From: CAYLMG01 sp964493425
GTDB taxonomy: Bacteria > Planctomycetota > Phycisphaerae > Sedimentisphaerales > Anaerobacaceae
Direction of reading: 5' to 3'
Length of the DNA: 64,000 nt
Assembly: GCA_964493425.1 (NCBI GenBank)
Contig: CAZBMW010000005.1
Span: forward strand, 62,001 to 126,000
Under the pieces are notes generated by a model. That model saw only the letters and a list, made by a program, of their open reading frames with translations, searched no databases and was not told where the DNA came from. Shown here in pieces: positions 28,038-37,106 of the stretch; the first letter of the stretch is position 1; each line of letters starts with the position of its first letter. The translations under genes were made by a program, and so were the position numbers.

Positions 28038-29840
28038 TTATACTGTTTTCTGCTCCAGCCTGATAACCTTGTCCTTATTATACGTCGCCAGGCTGACAAT
28101 CACCAATGCCGCAACTGATACTGTTATCGCCGGAAGTACCGCATCCATATCCGAGAAAAATTTCGGCATTCCGTCAATCTTCCGGAAAACCTCATTCCAG
28201 AGAATGGTCGAAGAAACACCTGCAACAATCGACGTAACAGCACCTGCTCTCGTTGCCTTCCTCCAGAACATCGCGGCTACGAGACACGGTGTAATTGCAG
28301 CGCCGTAAATCGTATATGCCAGCATCGCCTTCTTGAAAAAGCCTGTACTTTCCGCGAACATACGCGAAACAAGGTAAGCGATTATTCCGAAAACAATAAC
28401 AAGCAGCCTGCTGACAATCAAAACTTTCTTTTCTTCCACATTCGGATTAATGTATTTCATATAAACATCACGCATAAAGGTCGTCGCAGGTACAAGCAGA
28501 AACGAATCAGCAGTTGATATAATAATCGCAACAACGGTTACCATAAACACAAGCCCCAGGACAAGCGGCATATAATGTCTTGCGGCATAAATCAGGATAT
28601 ATTGGCCGTTGGCAGGGTCAGCCGTCATACTCGCCGCTACCCAAGCACAGGCTATTATCAAACACTCTATAATGATAGCTACCACAACAAGGATATATGC
28701 CGCCTGTTTTGCTCCTTTTACATTCCTGCTGGAGAAAAATCTCTGATACTGGTTCGCATCGCCCATCACGAGTAAAAATGTCGGCAAAAGAAAGTTGATA
28801 TAATCCAGCCCTTTGAATGTCCCGAACAAATTCATATGTTCCGGTTTATCGCCCATTTCCGCAAATTTCTGTACCATGCCTGCGAAACCGCCGGCCTTAT
28901 ACAGAAGAACCGGCAGAGCTACCACAAGTGCGATAATTATCAGTGACCCGTTATACGTATCGCAGCTCGCCAGGCTCTTCATACCGGCAACCATCGTAAA
29001 TATAATAATAAATATCGCCGCTATAATCGTAGCCTGCTTTGCGGTAAATTTGGGATTAACCAGTAAAAGCTGGCCGCCGCTGGGCAGCGACGAAATCCTG
29101 AAATGTTTCGAGCCTGTAATCTCATCACTCAAATTCGCCATCCCGTACTTGGCAAAGTCACCCTCTTTGATTACAAGCATATTCTTGATACCCGCCGCCT
29201 CTTCTTTCTTCTCGAGTATTTGTTCGCGCGGCACCATAACCACGGTGATGGCAACCGGTTTTTCCGACCAGCCGTCACCCTTCTTCGGATTGATACCGAG
29301 AATAGATACCCCTTTAAAATCTTCACTCGGCATAAAACGAACGAAGCCCTTGTCGATTTGTCTGAAAGTAATCTCATCTCCCTGCTGCAATGCGACCGGC
29401 TCTTTCTCTCCACCAATAACTTCGAGCACCGCGCCGCCCGCATTGAACTGGTAGCTGACAATCACCATATAGGCAATAATAAGCGAGACGACCGCAAGCA
29501 TCCTCGCCGCCCCTCCGTACCGGGCACCGATAATCTCCGGCACGGTATAAACCTCATAACCGCGTGCCCTGCCCGCAATCTGCGTAAGTATCAGCATCCC
29601 GAACAGCGTCCCGACCGGAAGGAACATCGCGTTAAGACCCGTCTCATAAGTCTTCTCTGCCGCCCCAACAATCGACCCTGTCCCTATCCACACCGCAAGC
29701 ATCGTAAGAACCGTAACCCACGGCGACAGTGTCCTGCCGGCTACTGAAAAATCGTCACCCGTCTTAACCTGGCGGGACTTATAAACACCAACCCCCACGA
29801 GAAAAAGTAAATACAAAAGAATAGCGGCTAAATAAATCAT
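28038..29840 (-). CDS. Sodium:solute symporter (SSS family) with inserted soluble domain
   Basis: 600 residues, an inner-membrane sodium-coupled transporter. Core motifs include VAGRTLSPWVTVLTMLAVWIG, the helices around YTVPEIIGARYGG, SCDTYNG and IISTADSFLLVPAT (sodium site region). It is longer than usual because of a soluble stretch at about residues 143-266, between two helices. That stretch contains ITFRQIDKGFVRFMPSEDF and SLPSGGQLLL, phrases resembling cadherin-like or VCBS-type beta-sandwich repeats. The insert could be an extracytoplasmic binding domain. The substrate is unknown. A ribosome site (agggaag) precedes the ATG. Confidence 0.88.
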   Translation of the reverse strand: MIYLAAILLYLLFLVGVGVYKSRQVKTGDDFSVAGRTLSPWVTVLTMLAVWIGTGSIVGAAEKTYETGLNAMFLPVGTLFGMLILTQIAGRARGYEVYTVPEIIGARYGGAARMLAVVSLIIAYMVIVSYQFNAGGAVLEVIGGEKEPVALQQGDEITFRQIDKGFVRFMPSEDFKGVSILGINPKKGDGWSEKPVAITVVMVPREQILEKKEEAAGIKNMLVIKEGDFAKYGMANLSDEITGSKHFRISSLPSGGQLLLVNPKFTAKQATIIAAIFIIIFTMVAGMKSLASCDTYNGSLIIIALVVALPVLLYKAGGFAGMVQKFAEMGDKPEHMNLFGTFKGLDYINFLLPTFLLVMGDANQYQRFFSSRNVKGAKQAAYILVVVAIIIECLIIACAWVAASMTADPANGQYILIYAARHYMPLVLGLVFMVTVVAIIISTADSFLLVPATTFMRDVYMKYINPNVEEKKVLIVSRLLVIVFGIIAYLVSRMFAESTGFFKKAMLAYTIYGAAITPCLVAAMFWRKATRAGAVTSIVAGVSSTILWNEVFRKIDGMPKFFSDMDAVLPAITVSVAALVIVSLATYNKDKVIRLEQKTV

Positions 29841-30075
29841 TTGTCTTCCCTGCCAATCAATCCATTTATATTAATCTTAATTCCAAAAATCCTTTCCTAA
29901 AACTTGTGCTAAAAAATAACAGATAATGACAATTACAACAAGAAAAAACCTCCCCTGCCCATATTAACAGCTTCGAAAGAACCTTTTTCATATCTTTGCA
30001 GTAACAGACAGTTTGACATAATCAGCTTTTCTCAATATCATTTAGCGGCGACTTTGTTTCTTTAAGAGAATATAT

Positions 30076-31374
30076 ATGAGATTCATAATAGATTTTGCAT
30101 ATCTGCTGGCGGCGATTGCCGTCAGCCCAAAAGTCATTTATCGCATGCTAAGGCACAATCGTTACCGTGCCGGCTGGGCAAACCGTCTCGGCAGAATCCA
30201 CCGCAAAAACCCCGACAAAAAATGCATCTGGATTCACGCCGTCAGCGTAGGCGAAGTAAACGCCACAAGAACAATCATAGACAGGTTAAGGCAGGATTTC
30301 TGCGACTATGAAATCGTAATCAGCACAACAACCGACACCGGGTTCAACAGAGCCGACAAACTTTACGGAAGCGAACTGGTCGTCTTTTATTTCCCACTCG
30401 ATTTTTCTGCTATTATGCAGCGCTCCTTTAAAAACATAAGACCGTCGATATGCCTGTTAATGGAGCTTGAGGTCTGGCCGAACCTCGTCGATACCGCAAA
30501 TCACCTCAAAATACCAGTAATAGTCGTTAACGGCCGAATTAGTGACAAAAGTTTTCCGAAGTACAAAATCATCAAATCAATAATGCGAAAAATATTTTGC
30601 CAGACAACTCTTATCCTCGCTCAAACGCAAGAATATGCAAAACGCTTCCGGGCTCTCGGCGCGCCAAAAAATAAAATAATCATCACCGGCTCATTAAAAT
30701 ATGACACAGCTCAAATCACAGACAAAATCGAAGGAGCAGACATACTTGCTGAAAAACTCAACATAAAACAAAACCAGAGATTATTGGTCGCAGGCGGCAC
30801 AGGAAACGACGAAGAAACGCCGCTGTTAAGAACTTATATGAAACTCATAACCGATAATAAATTCAAAGACCTCCGATTAGTCATAGTACCCCGCAAACCC
30901 GAGAGATTTGACGAAGTAGCACAGTTGATAAGCCAATTCGGCCTGCCTTTTATCCGGTACAGTCAAATCAAAGACAATCCCAATCCGCCAAAAACCGACA
31001 GCCGAACCGTTATACTCGGGGACACCATAGGAGATTTGAGAAAATTTTATTCGCTCGCAACGGTAATCTTTGTCGGACGCTCACTCGTGCCTATGGGAGG
31101 CTCGGATATGAGCGAGGCCGCAGCCTTGGGAAAATGCACAATCTTCGGCCCTTATACATTCAACTTTAACCAGACTGTCGATGCTTTATTAGCAGACGAA
31201 GGTGCCATTCAGGTAAAAGATGCTGACGAATTATTTAAGACTGTCGAAAAATGTCTCACAGACAGCGATTTTACTCAAAAAATCGCCTACAATGGCCGGG
31301 AAGTTATAAGAAAAAACCAAGGCGCTACTCAAAGAACAATCGAACAAATCAAAAAACTGCTGCTGGACAAATAA
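30076..31374 (+). CDS. waaA: 3-deoxy-D-manno-octulosonic acid (Kdo) transferase
   Basis: 432 residues. It transfers Kdo from CMP-Kdo to the lipid A precursor at the cytoplasmic face of the inner membrane. An N-terminal hydrophobic anchor (residues 3-20) is followed by WANRLGR, WIHAVSVGEVNATRTII (the conserved S-x-GE segment), STTTDTGFNRADKLYG, YFPLDF, LMELEVWPNLV and NGRISDKSF. The donor domain has VAGGTGNDEE and, at the end, GGSDMSEAAALGKCTIFGP. All are typical of KdtA/WaaA. Its presence shows that the organism makes Kdo-containing LPS, in keeping with the two LPS-type kinases further right. It seems to be a single-gene unit. Confidence 0.94.
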   Translation: MRFIIDFAYLLAAIAVSPKVIYRMLRHNRYRAGWANRLGRIHRKNPDKKCIWIHAVSVGEVNATRTIIDRLRQDFCDYEIVISTTTDTGFNRADKLYGSELVVFYFPLDFSAIMQRSFKNIRPSICLLMELEVWPNLVDTANHLKIPVIVVNGRISDKSFPKYKIIKSIMRKIFCQTTLILAQTQEYAKRFRALGAPKNKIIITGSLKYDTAQITDKIEGADILAEKLNIKQNQRLLVAGGTGNDEETPLLRTYMKLITDNKFKDLRLVIVPRKPERFDEVAQLISQFGLPFIRYSQIKDNPNPPKTDSRTVILGDTIGDLRKFYSLATVIFVGRSLVPMGGSDMSEAAALGKCTIFGPYTFNFNQTVDALLADEGAIQVKDADELFKTVEKCLTDSDFTQKIAYNGREVIRKNQGATQRTIEQIKKLLLDK

Positions 31375-31398
31375 TCAAAATGCCTGCACTCAAAAAAA

Positions 31399-33444
31399 TC
31401 AGAAGTGAATTTGAATCCTGCCAAAGAACATCCTGCCCGGCGTCTCATGACCTGTAAAATTATTATAGTCAGATGCTGCCGTGATTGTCTTATTAAAAAC
31501 ATCCGCCACGCCTATCATAACCTCTCCATCTCCCTTCAAAATTTTCCGGCTGACAGATAAATCAAGACGATTAATCGTTTCCTTCTTGTTAAACGGACTG
31601 TACTGTGCATCACCGGTACTTGAAGTATCATAAGCTGTACTGAAAATTGTATTGCTGTAATTTAAATTAAACACCCAATTCTTATCCACAAACCAGCGAT
31701 ACAAAATGCCTGTTTTATGCCTCGCAGGGTCAAACGACCTGATAACCTGAGCGTGGTCGTCCAAATCCAGTTGATGGTATGTGTACCACGCCGACAAAGT
31801 ACTATCGTCATTAATCTTTGTTCTCAACTCAGCCTCTACTCCGTAAAGATTTGCTCCCTCATTACTTATAAAAGTACTCGTAGTAACAGGACCAGCCATC
31901 TGATTTGCCACGCCCATCAGATGTTCCATCCTCTGATAAAAGGTATCCAGCCGGAATGTAACATAATCAGAAAATCTTCCGACATAGCCGGCTTCGAGCG
32001 AATATGTATTTTCATTGTTAAGCTTACTTCCAATACCCTGAACGTTAAATAATCCCAAAAAAGCCGTAACATTATACTCACGCAGTGACGTACTGCCGGC
32101 ACGGAAGGACCTTCCAAACGCAAATCTCAACATATGTCTCTTTTGTGCATCCAGCGAATACAACGCTGCCACTCTCGCTGACCAGTCTGTCTGAGTTTGA
32201 TTAAAGCGGTCAACGCGTCCCTGGGCCTCGATAGTCAGCCTGTCAGAAAGTTTGACCCTGTCAACGGCATACAATCCCGCCCAGTACTCATCGTAAGTAT
32301 CATCAAAAAAGACCGATTCATCCGTAGTTGAAGCATTATCACTTGTAATATGTACCCAGCGAAGATTCCCGCCTATCGAGATATTGTGTGTATCATCAGG
32401 CTTAAAGCTAATCTGACCTTCAAGGTCATTTTCATTATATGCATAGCGGCGTATCAAATACGAATTAGTAAATACTCCGAAATTGCCGAACCATTGTAAA
32501 TATCCCTTCGTTTTCTCATCAAAGCTGTGCTCTATCTTCGTATATACTCTTGTAATACTCGTAAGAGCATTCTCCTGCGGGAAATATCCCAAAAAATCCT
32601 TGTCTCCTATTTCGGAACTTGAATGAGCCGCACCGAAAGACAGCCTGGTTGCATCGGAAATCCTATATCCAAAATCCGTGTCGAACTTATAGCTCCTGAA
32701 AAAATCCCTCGCTTCGGTTATGCTGGCACTAAGCCCCAAAGAAGGATATTTATACATCATACTGCCCGCACCTGCCTCGTCAGAACTCTCGATATCCTCA
32801 TACCCCGCTGAGATTCGCCAGGAAAAATTCTTATCGACTCCGCCGTACCGAAGATGTGTATAACTGTCACCGAATTCAGTTATTGTTGTACTCGAAAAAA
32901 CTCCCTGCACATCTTCAGCCCTCTTCGTAATTATATTGATAACGCCTGTATATGCATTCGAGCCCCAAACAGCGCCGCCAGGGCCGCGAACAACCTCTAT
33001 CCGCTCAATATCTTCAACCAAAACAGGCAACTCCATCCAGGCTGTGCCAAAAACAGGATCCAGCGCGGTTCTGCCGTTGACTAAAACGAGTGTTCTGTCC
33101 GAAACCGAACTGAATAGACCTCTTACGCCCACCATATATCTCGCCCGGTCAAGACGAACCACATCTACACCAACTGCATATCGAAGAATCTCCGGTATGT
33201 TCGTCAGGCCGCTGTAATGAATGTCTTCCGCAGTAATCACGGAAACCGGAACTGAAAGCTCATAGATGGACTGCTCTTGACGGGATGCGGTAACAATCGG
33301 TATCTCCATCAGCTTCTCGATACTCAGCTCGAACAAATCGTTGACATCTTTGAGGCTGCCTTCTTCTGCTTTAGACAAACAGGGTAAAAATAACAAAATG
33401 CACAGTATTGACACGATTGTTTTCGCACGAATCCGCTTATACAT
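31399..33444 (-). CDS. TonB-dependent outer-membrane receptor
   Basis: 681 residues. After a signal peptide (RIRAKTIVSILCILLFLPCLSKA) comes a SLKDVNDLFELSIEKLMEIP segment and a plug domain (PVSVITAEDI, LRYAVGVDVVRL, RTLVLVNGR, IERIEVVRGPGGAVWGSNAY, GVINIITK). A 22-strand-type barrel ending in GRIQIHF follows, with the usual C-terminal aromatic residue. It should import a large or scarce ligand. I see no ligand-specific signature, no partner ABC genes and no riboswitch in its 222-bp upstream gap. Iron chelate, corrinoid or glycan are all possible. It is convergent with waaA. Confidence 0.92.
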   Translation of the reverse strand: MYKRIRAKTIVSILCILLFLPCLSKAEEGSLKDVNDLFELSIEKLMEIPIVTASRQEQSIYELSVPVSVITAEDIHYSGLTNIPEILRYAVGVDVVRLDRARYMVGVRGLFSSVSDRTLVLVNGRTALDPVFGTAWMELPVLVEDIERIEVVRGPGGAVWGSNAYTGVINIITKRAEDVQGVFSSTTITEFGDSYTHLRYGGVDKNFSWRISAGYEDIESSDEAGAGSMMYKYPSLGLSASITEARDFFRSYKFDTDFGYRISDATRLSFGAAHSSSEIGDKDFLGYFPQENALTSITRVYTKIEHSFDEKTKGYLQWFGNFGVFTNSYLIRRYAYNENDLEGQISFKPDDTHNISIGGNLRWVHITSDNASTTDESVFFDDTYDEYWAGLYAVDRVKLSDRLTIEAQGRVDRFNQTQTDWSARVAALYSLDAQKRHMLRFAFGRSFRAGSTSLREYNVTAFLGLFNVQGIGSKLNNENTYSLEAGYVGRFSDYVTFRLDTFYQRMEHLMGVANQMAGPVTTSTFISNEGANLYGVEAELRTKINDDSTLSAWYTYHQLDLDDHAQVIRSFDPARHKTGILYRWFVDKNWVFNLNYSNTIFSTAYDTSSTGDAQYSPFNKKETINRLDLSVSRKILKGDGEVMIGVADVFNKTITAASDYNNFTGHETPGRMFFGRIQIHF

Positions 33445-33666
33445 AAAAATCTATTCCCTTGCCATAGGTATAATGATTTACTGTGCTCATCTCGAAACGC
33501 CACAACACTAACAAAATCGTCAAAAAAAAAGTGCTACATAATCTAATCCGTTAAAAGAAATTCCTTTTGTCCCCCAGCTTCAAAAAAGACCTATACCTGT
33601 AAACAATATAGGACCTTTTGCTGCTAAAAATAAAGAAATGACAATAAAAATGCAGATTAGCTCAGC

Positions 33667-35202
33667 CTAATCACCTGAGCCACCGAAGATAAACCGCATC
33701 CTGCCGACATTGGGAATAAATGCGAAACGAGATGTGATTTTTCCAAAGCCTAATCTAAAACCGCTCGGCCAATATACGAAAACCGCCTTGCCTATCAGAT
33801 AATCTCGCGGCACAACGCCTTTTCTATACTTTATGCCGTTATTACCGATACCCTCCTCGTCCCACCATCTGCCGTCTTCACTGTTTGGGCTGTTATCTCC
33901 GAGAACAAAAAACTGGTCTTCCTTCAAACTAAATGGGTTTCCCTCGGCGGCTCTGCCGCCTTTACGACCATTAGCAGGCCGAGCCTCGGTGTAATGAATG
34001 TCCCTGAAAATTGATAAATGCCAAAGACTTAACTTTCCAGAACCAAAAATCCCAACTCGAGGCTCAACATCAGTTTTTCTTTCTCCGGCATCACCCGCCA
34101 ATCGGCCAAGGTCATAACTTAATTGCTCAGAACCCGCACGCAAAACAAGTTTGTGGTCAACATTCTCAAATCTTATAAATGTCGGTTTATCGACAATAAG
34201 AGGCTCGATTTCCCTGCTTTTCAATTCTACTTCTTCTCCTTCAAAAACCCTCGAAATTGACAGTCTGCCGTCAAATTTGACGTAAGCTTTGTAATTCGTT
34301 TCATACTTACTCAAAGTTATACCAACAGAACCGTTTATACTTTTTGCTTCTGCATAGAAACGCACCATCAAATCGCTGCATAACGGCAAATCAGGATAAT
34401 ATTTAACACCGTTATACGCATAACTCGTATGAAAACTATTACCAGCCGCCGTATCAAAAAACATCGTGTTAATCCGTTCCGGCGAACTGTCTAAGTAAAA
34501 TAACGAAGGATTAGTCTCATCATTAATCCACGCTGAGCCCGTTGTATTAAACGGCTGTTCCCATTTATGATTGTTAAACGAACCTTCCATCGGACGAGCC
34601 GGCTGATAATCATTATCATAAACCGGCATCCACAGCTCCTCTTGAACTTTAGGCGGCTTACGGGCGATTTCACTGTTGATATAAACGTCGCCATCTATGA
34701 TTTCAACAGTCTCGCCCGGCTTGCCAATCAAACGTTTTATATAATTGATGCGCGGGCTTAGGGGGTTTTTGAACACAACTACATCCCAACGCTTAGGCTC
34801 AAAAAACTGGTATATGCATTTAAGCACGAGAATTCGGTCTCCGTTGGAAACCGCTGCTATTCTGCCATCTCTGCTCTCATAGCCGCAACTCGGACACCTG
34901 CTCTCAGGAAGCCTCACACTGCCCGATGGAATGGTATCCGTTCTAGAACCATGCCTATCCAACATAAAACCTCTGTCATATTTATACCCGCACTGACTGC
35001 AGCAGAGCCTGAAATGGGCACCCATTAGAGTATCTGCCATACTGCCGGTGGGAATCCGAAATGCCTCCATAATAAAAGAGCGAAAAACAAAGGCCAGGAT
35101 AAACGCCGTTATCAATCCCTCCAAAATACCGACAATCTCCTCTACTCTTCGGCCATGATGCTGCTTTGGCGGTCTGCTTTTATCAGTCTCACTTTTTATC
35201 AT
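33667..35202 (-). CDS. lepB: Signal peptidase I with zinc-ribbon and beta-sandwich insertions
   Basis: 511 residues, about twice the usual length. It cleaves signal peptides at the outer face of the inner membrane. One N-terminal helix (about 27-45) leads to the catalytic Ser54 in RIPTGSMADTL. The general-base Lys lies in NYIKRLIGKPGE (K156), and GDNSPNSEDGR (about 435-445) is the conserved box E. Two insertions interrupt the fold. A Cys4 zinc-ribbon-like part sits at about 67-106 (CSQCGY and CPSCGY). A region of about 200 residues (205-405), predicted beta-rich and ending GKLSLWHLSIFRDIHY, resembles a concanavalin/LamG-type sandwich. Catalytic residues are kept. Confidence 0.9.
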   Translation of the reverse strand: MIKSETDKSRPPKQHHGRRVEEIVGILEGLITAFILAFVFRSFIMEAFRIPTGSMADTLMGAHFRLCCSQCGYKYDRGFMLDRHGSRTDTIPSGSVRLPESRCPSCGYESRDGRIAAVSNGDRILVLKCIYQFFEPKRWDVVVFKNPLSPRINYIKRLIGKPGETVEIIDGDVYINSEIARKPPKVQEELWMPVYDNDYQPARPMEGSFNNHKWEQPFNTTGSAWINDETNPSLFYLDSSPERINTMFFDTAAGNSFHTSYAYNGVKYYPDLPLCSDLMVRFYAEAKSINGSVGITLSKYETNYKAYVKFDGRLSISRVFEGEEVELKSREIEPLIVDKPTFIRFENVDHKLVLRAGSEQLSYDLGRLAGDAGERKTDVEPRVGIFGSGKLSLWHLSIFRDIHYTEARPANGRKGGRAAEGNPFSLKEDQFFVLGDNSPNSEDGRWWDEEGIGNNGIKYRKGVVPRDYLIGKAVFVYWPSGFRLGFGKITSRFAFIPNVGRMRFIFGGSGD

Positions 35203-35439
35203 AATTACGATTAAAAAAATCTGTCAATTCAGTTTGCAGTCCTTACCGAGCTAAAAGCCGCTATTATGCACAATTATGTCATCGGGTCAACAAACTTCCT
35301 GCTATACAAATCGCACCCTGCTGGCCCTGAAAGACCAAATCACGCCCCTCAGAACCTCTTAGAAACAGAAAAAAATAGCCCCCCATTTATTAACAAAAAG
35401 CCGCTTTTATAATGGCTGAAAAAAATTTATGAAAAGTTC

Positions 35440-35468
35440 TTGCCGTCTAGAAGTCTTTATTGTATAGT
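35440..35468 (+). promoter_or_regulatory. Sigma-70-type promoter upstream of the HU gene
   Basis: TTGCCG (35440-35445) and TATAGT (35463-35468) are separated by exactly 17 bp. Transcription would start near 35475, giving a leader of about 135 nt to the HU start codon. A TTGACA at 35492 has no good -10 partner. The rest of the 407-bp gap (35203-35609) shows no gene. Confidence 0.5.
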
Positions 35469-35609
35469 AAGTTGTGGAAACTAAGAATCGCTTGACAAAC
35501 GGGAATCTGCTGTGAGATTTTGGAAAAACAAAAACCTAAATTTTCTTAAACTGCGTGTTATAACCAAACACCGGTTTTACATCCGTCAATTCTTAAAATG
35601 AGGTAGCCT

Positions 35610-35921
35610 ATGGCAACAGTTACAAAGAAAGAACTTATAGATCAGATAGCTGAACGCTCACAGGCAAAGAGGATTCTGGTCAAACAAATCATTCAGTCTT
35701 TTCTCGACGAAATAACTGAGCAGCTCAGGAAAGGTAATCGGCTGGAATTCCGTGACTTCGGTGTCTTTGAGACCAGAATAAGAACTGCCAGAGTCGCTCA
35801 GAATCCGAAAACACTTGAGAGAGTCAACGTGCCCGCAAAAAGAACTGTTAAATTCAAAATGGGACGACTAATGAGGGAAAATCTCAGCAAGGCTGCAGTC
35901 GACTCTACGCGCGGAAAATAA
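35610..35921 (+). CDS. HU/IHF family nucleoid DNA-binding protein
   Basis: 103 residues, a small dimeric DNA-bending histone-like protein. It opens with TVTKKELIDQIAERSQ and has the family core VKQIIQSFLDEITEQL, RLEFRDFGVFETRIR and the beta-arm region TARVAQNPKTLERVNVPAKRTVKFKMG. The PKT...VPAKRTVKFK phrase matches the HU/IHF signature. It is about 10 residues longer than E. coli HU at the C-terminus. A Shine-Dalgarno gaggt stands just before the ATG, and a 17-bp-spaced promoter lies upstream. HU and IHF cannot be told apart here. Confidence 0.94.
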   Translation: MATVTKKELIDQIAERSQAKRILVKQIIQSFLDEITEQLRKGNRLEFRDFGVFETRIRTARVAQNPKTLERVNVPAKRTVKFKMGRLMRENLSKAAVDSTRGK

Positions 35922-36046
35922 TTGATTAGACAAAGCTATTAAAGCTCAGCAAAAATGTATTTCAGCTATCGCTCAAATATAAGCTTTTTAGGGCGTATTT
36001 GAAAAATAGCCTACAAGGGTGATATTATATAACAGGAGCGTTTTTT

Positions 36047-36295
36047 ATGGCAGAAGGAACAGTTAAATGGTTCAATCCAAAAAAGGGCTACGGCTTTATA
36101 GCCACCGATGACGGCCGGGATGTTTTCGTCCATTATGCTAATATCTCCGGGCAGGGATTTAAGACTCTTAGGGAAGGCGACACAGTCAGCTTTGATATTG
36201 TCGACGGTGAAAAAGGACTAAGAGCTGAAAACGTCAATATAAAGGCAGGGAAAAAAAAGACCGCTACCGACAAAAAAGCCAATAGTGAACAATAA
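36047..36295 (+). CDS. Cold-shock domain protein (CspA family)
   Basis: 82 residues, single OB-fold cold-shock protein that binds single-stranded RNA or DNA and melts mRNA structure. EGTVKWFNPKKGYGFI contains RNP-1 (KGYGFI), and DVFVHYANI holds RNP-2. It has a Lys-rich tail (KAGKKKTATDKK) beyond the usual 67-70 residues. The Shine-Dalgarno site aacaggagc is spaced 7-8 bp from the ATG. The 125-bp leader after the HU stop may carry temperature-responsive structure, but I did not resolve one. Confidence 0.95.
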   Translation: MAEGTVKWFNPKKGYGFIATDDGRDVFVHYANISGQGFKTLREGDTVSFDIVDGEKGLRAENVNIKAGKKKTATDKKANSEQ

Positions 36296-36462
36296 CTGAT
36301 TCAAAAAGCACTGTTGACTATAGCTTTAATCGTACCTGCACCTCAGTTTTGACAACTCTTTTTCACTGAACCCTGTAGCCTGGAACCAAAAGTTACAAGC
36401 TGAAAATAACGCTTTTAACAGATGTGTCCCGCACAAGCAGGATACAATAATAATTGAAATTT

Positions 36463-37098
36463 ATGATTGCTCATAAACCACAATCAGCATTAGGTTGTAG
36501 TGTCCTTGTCCTCAACAAACACTATATGGCTGTCCGCATAGTCGGGGCCAAAAGGGCATTTTCTCTGCTGTTCCGTCAGCTCGCAGAAGTAGTCTGCCAC
36601 GAAGAAGGCAACTTCTACAATTATAATTTCCAGAGCTGGTGCGAAGTAAGCCAGTTCAAGCGAAACTTCGAACCGGACGGCCAGGACTGGGTTTCAACCG
36701 TCAATTTCTATATCGCCGTTCCAAGAATCATTCGCTTGTTATTTTACGACCGCCTCCCGAGAAACAATGTCAAATTCAACCGCCGGAACATCTTCGCTCG
36801 AGACAAAAATCACTGCCAGTACTGCGGAAAAAAATATCCCACAACCGAGCTGTCACTTGACCACGTTATCCCGAGGAGTATGGGCGGAAAATCCAACTGG
36901 GAAAATGTCGTCTGCTCCTGCACAGACTGCAACGTAAAAAAAGGCGGCCGAACGCCAAGACAGGCAAATATGTCACTGGTAAGAAAACCCATAAAACCCA
37001 AAAAAAATCCCCTCATTCACATCCATCTCGGACACGAACGCTACCGAAGCTGGAAACAATTCCTCGACCATGCTTACTGGTCGGTCGAACTGAAATGA
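36463..37098 (+). CDS. HNH endonuclease family protein
   Basis: 211 residues from the ATG at 36463 (a TTG at 36454 is possible). The C-terminal half has a Cys4-type HNH domain: CQYCGKKYPTTELSLDHVIP with the DH pair, RSMGGKSNWENVV, then CTDCNVKKGGRTP. The N-terminal half (SVLVLNKHYMAVRIVGAKRA) matches the conserved N-terminus of the widespread stand-alone bacterial HNH proteins that lack restriction or intron partners. The exact role is unknown. It is likely a housekeeping or defence-unrelated nuclease. It converges with the DUF3137 gene with 8 bp between stops. Confidence 0.88.
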   Translation: MIAHKPQSALGCSVLVLNKHYMAVRIVGAKRAFSLLFRQLAEVVCHEEGNFYNYNFQSWCEVSQFKRNFEPDGQDWVSTVNFYIAVPRIIRLLFYDRLPRNNVKFNRRNIFARDKNHCQYCGKKYPTTELSLDHVIPRSMGGKSNWENVVCSCTDCNVKKGGRTPRQANMSLVRKPIKPKKNPLIHIHLGHERYRSWKQFLDHAYWSVELK

Positions 37099-37106
37099 AA
37101 TCCTGA

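Noticed and set aside
28813..29747. Two plus-strand frames of more than 200 codons inside the symporter gene
   Set aside because: Antisense shadows of a clear transporter gene, with no family resemblance.
31399..33666. TonB-dependent receptor as the B12 receptor matching the riboswitch operon
   Set aside because: It lies 9 kb away, on the other strand, and its upstream gap has no riboswitch or B12-box that I can see.
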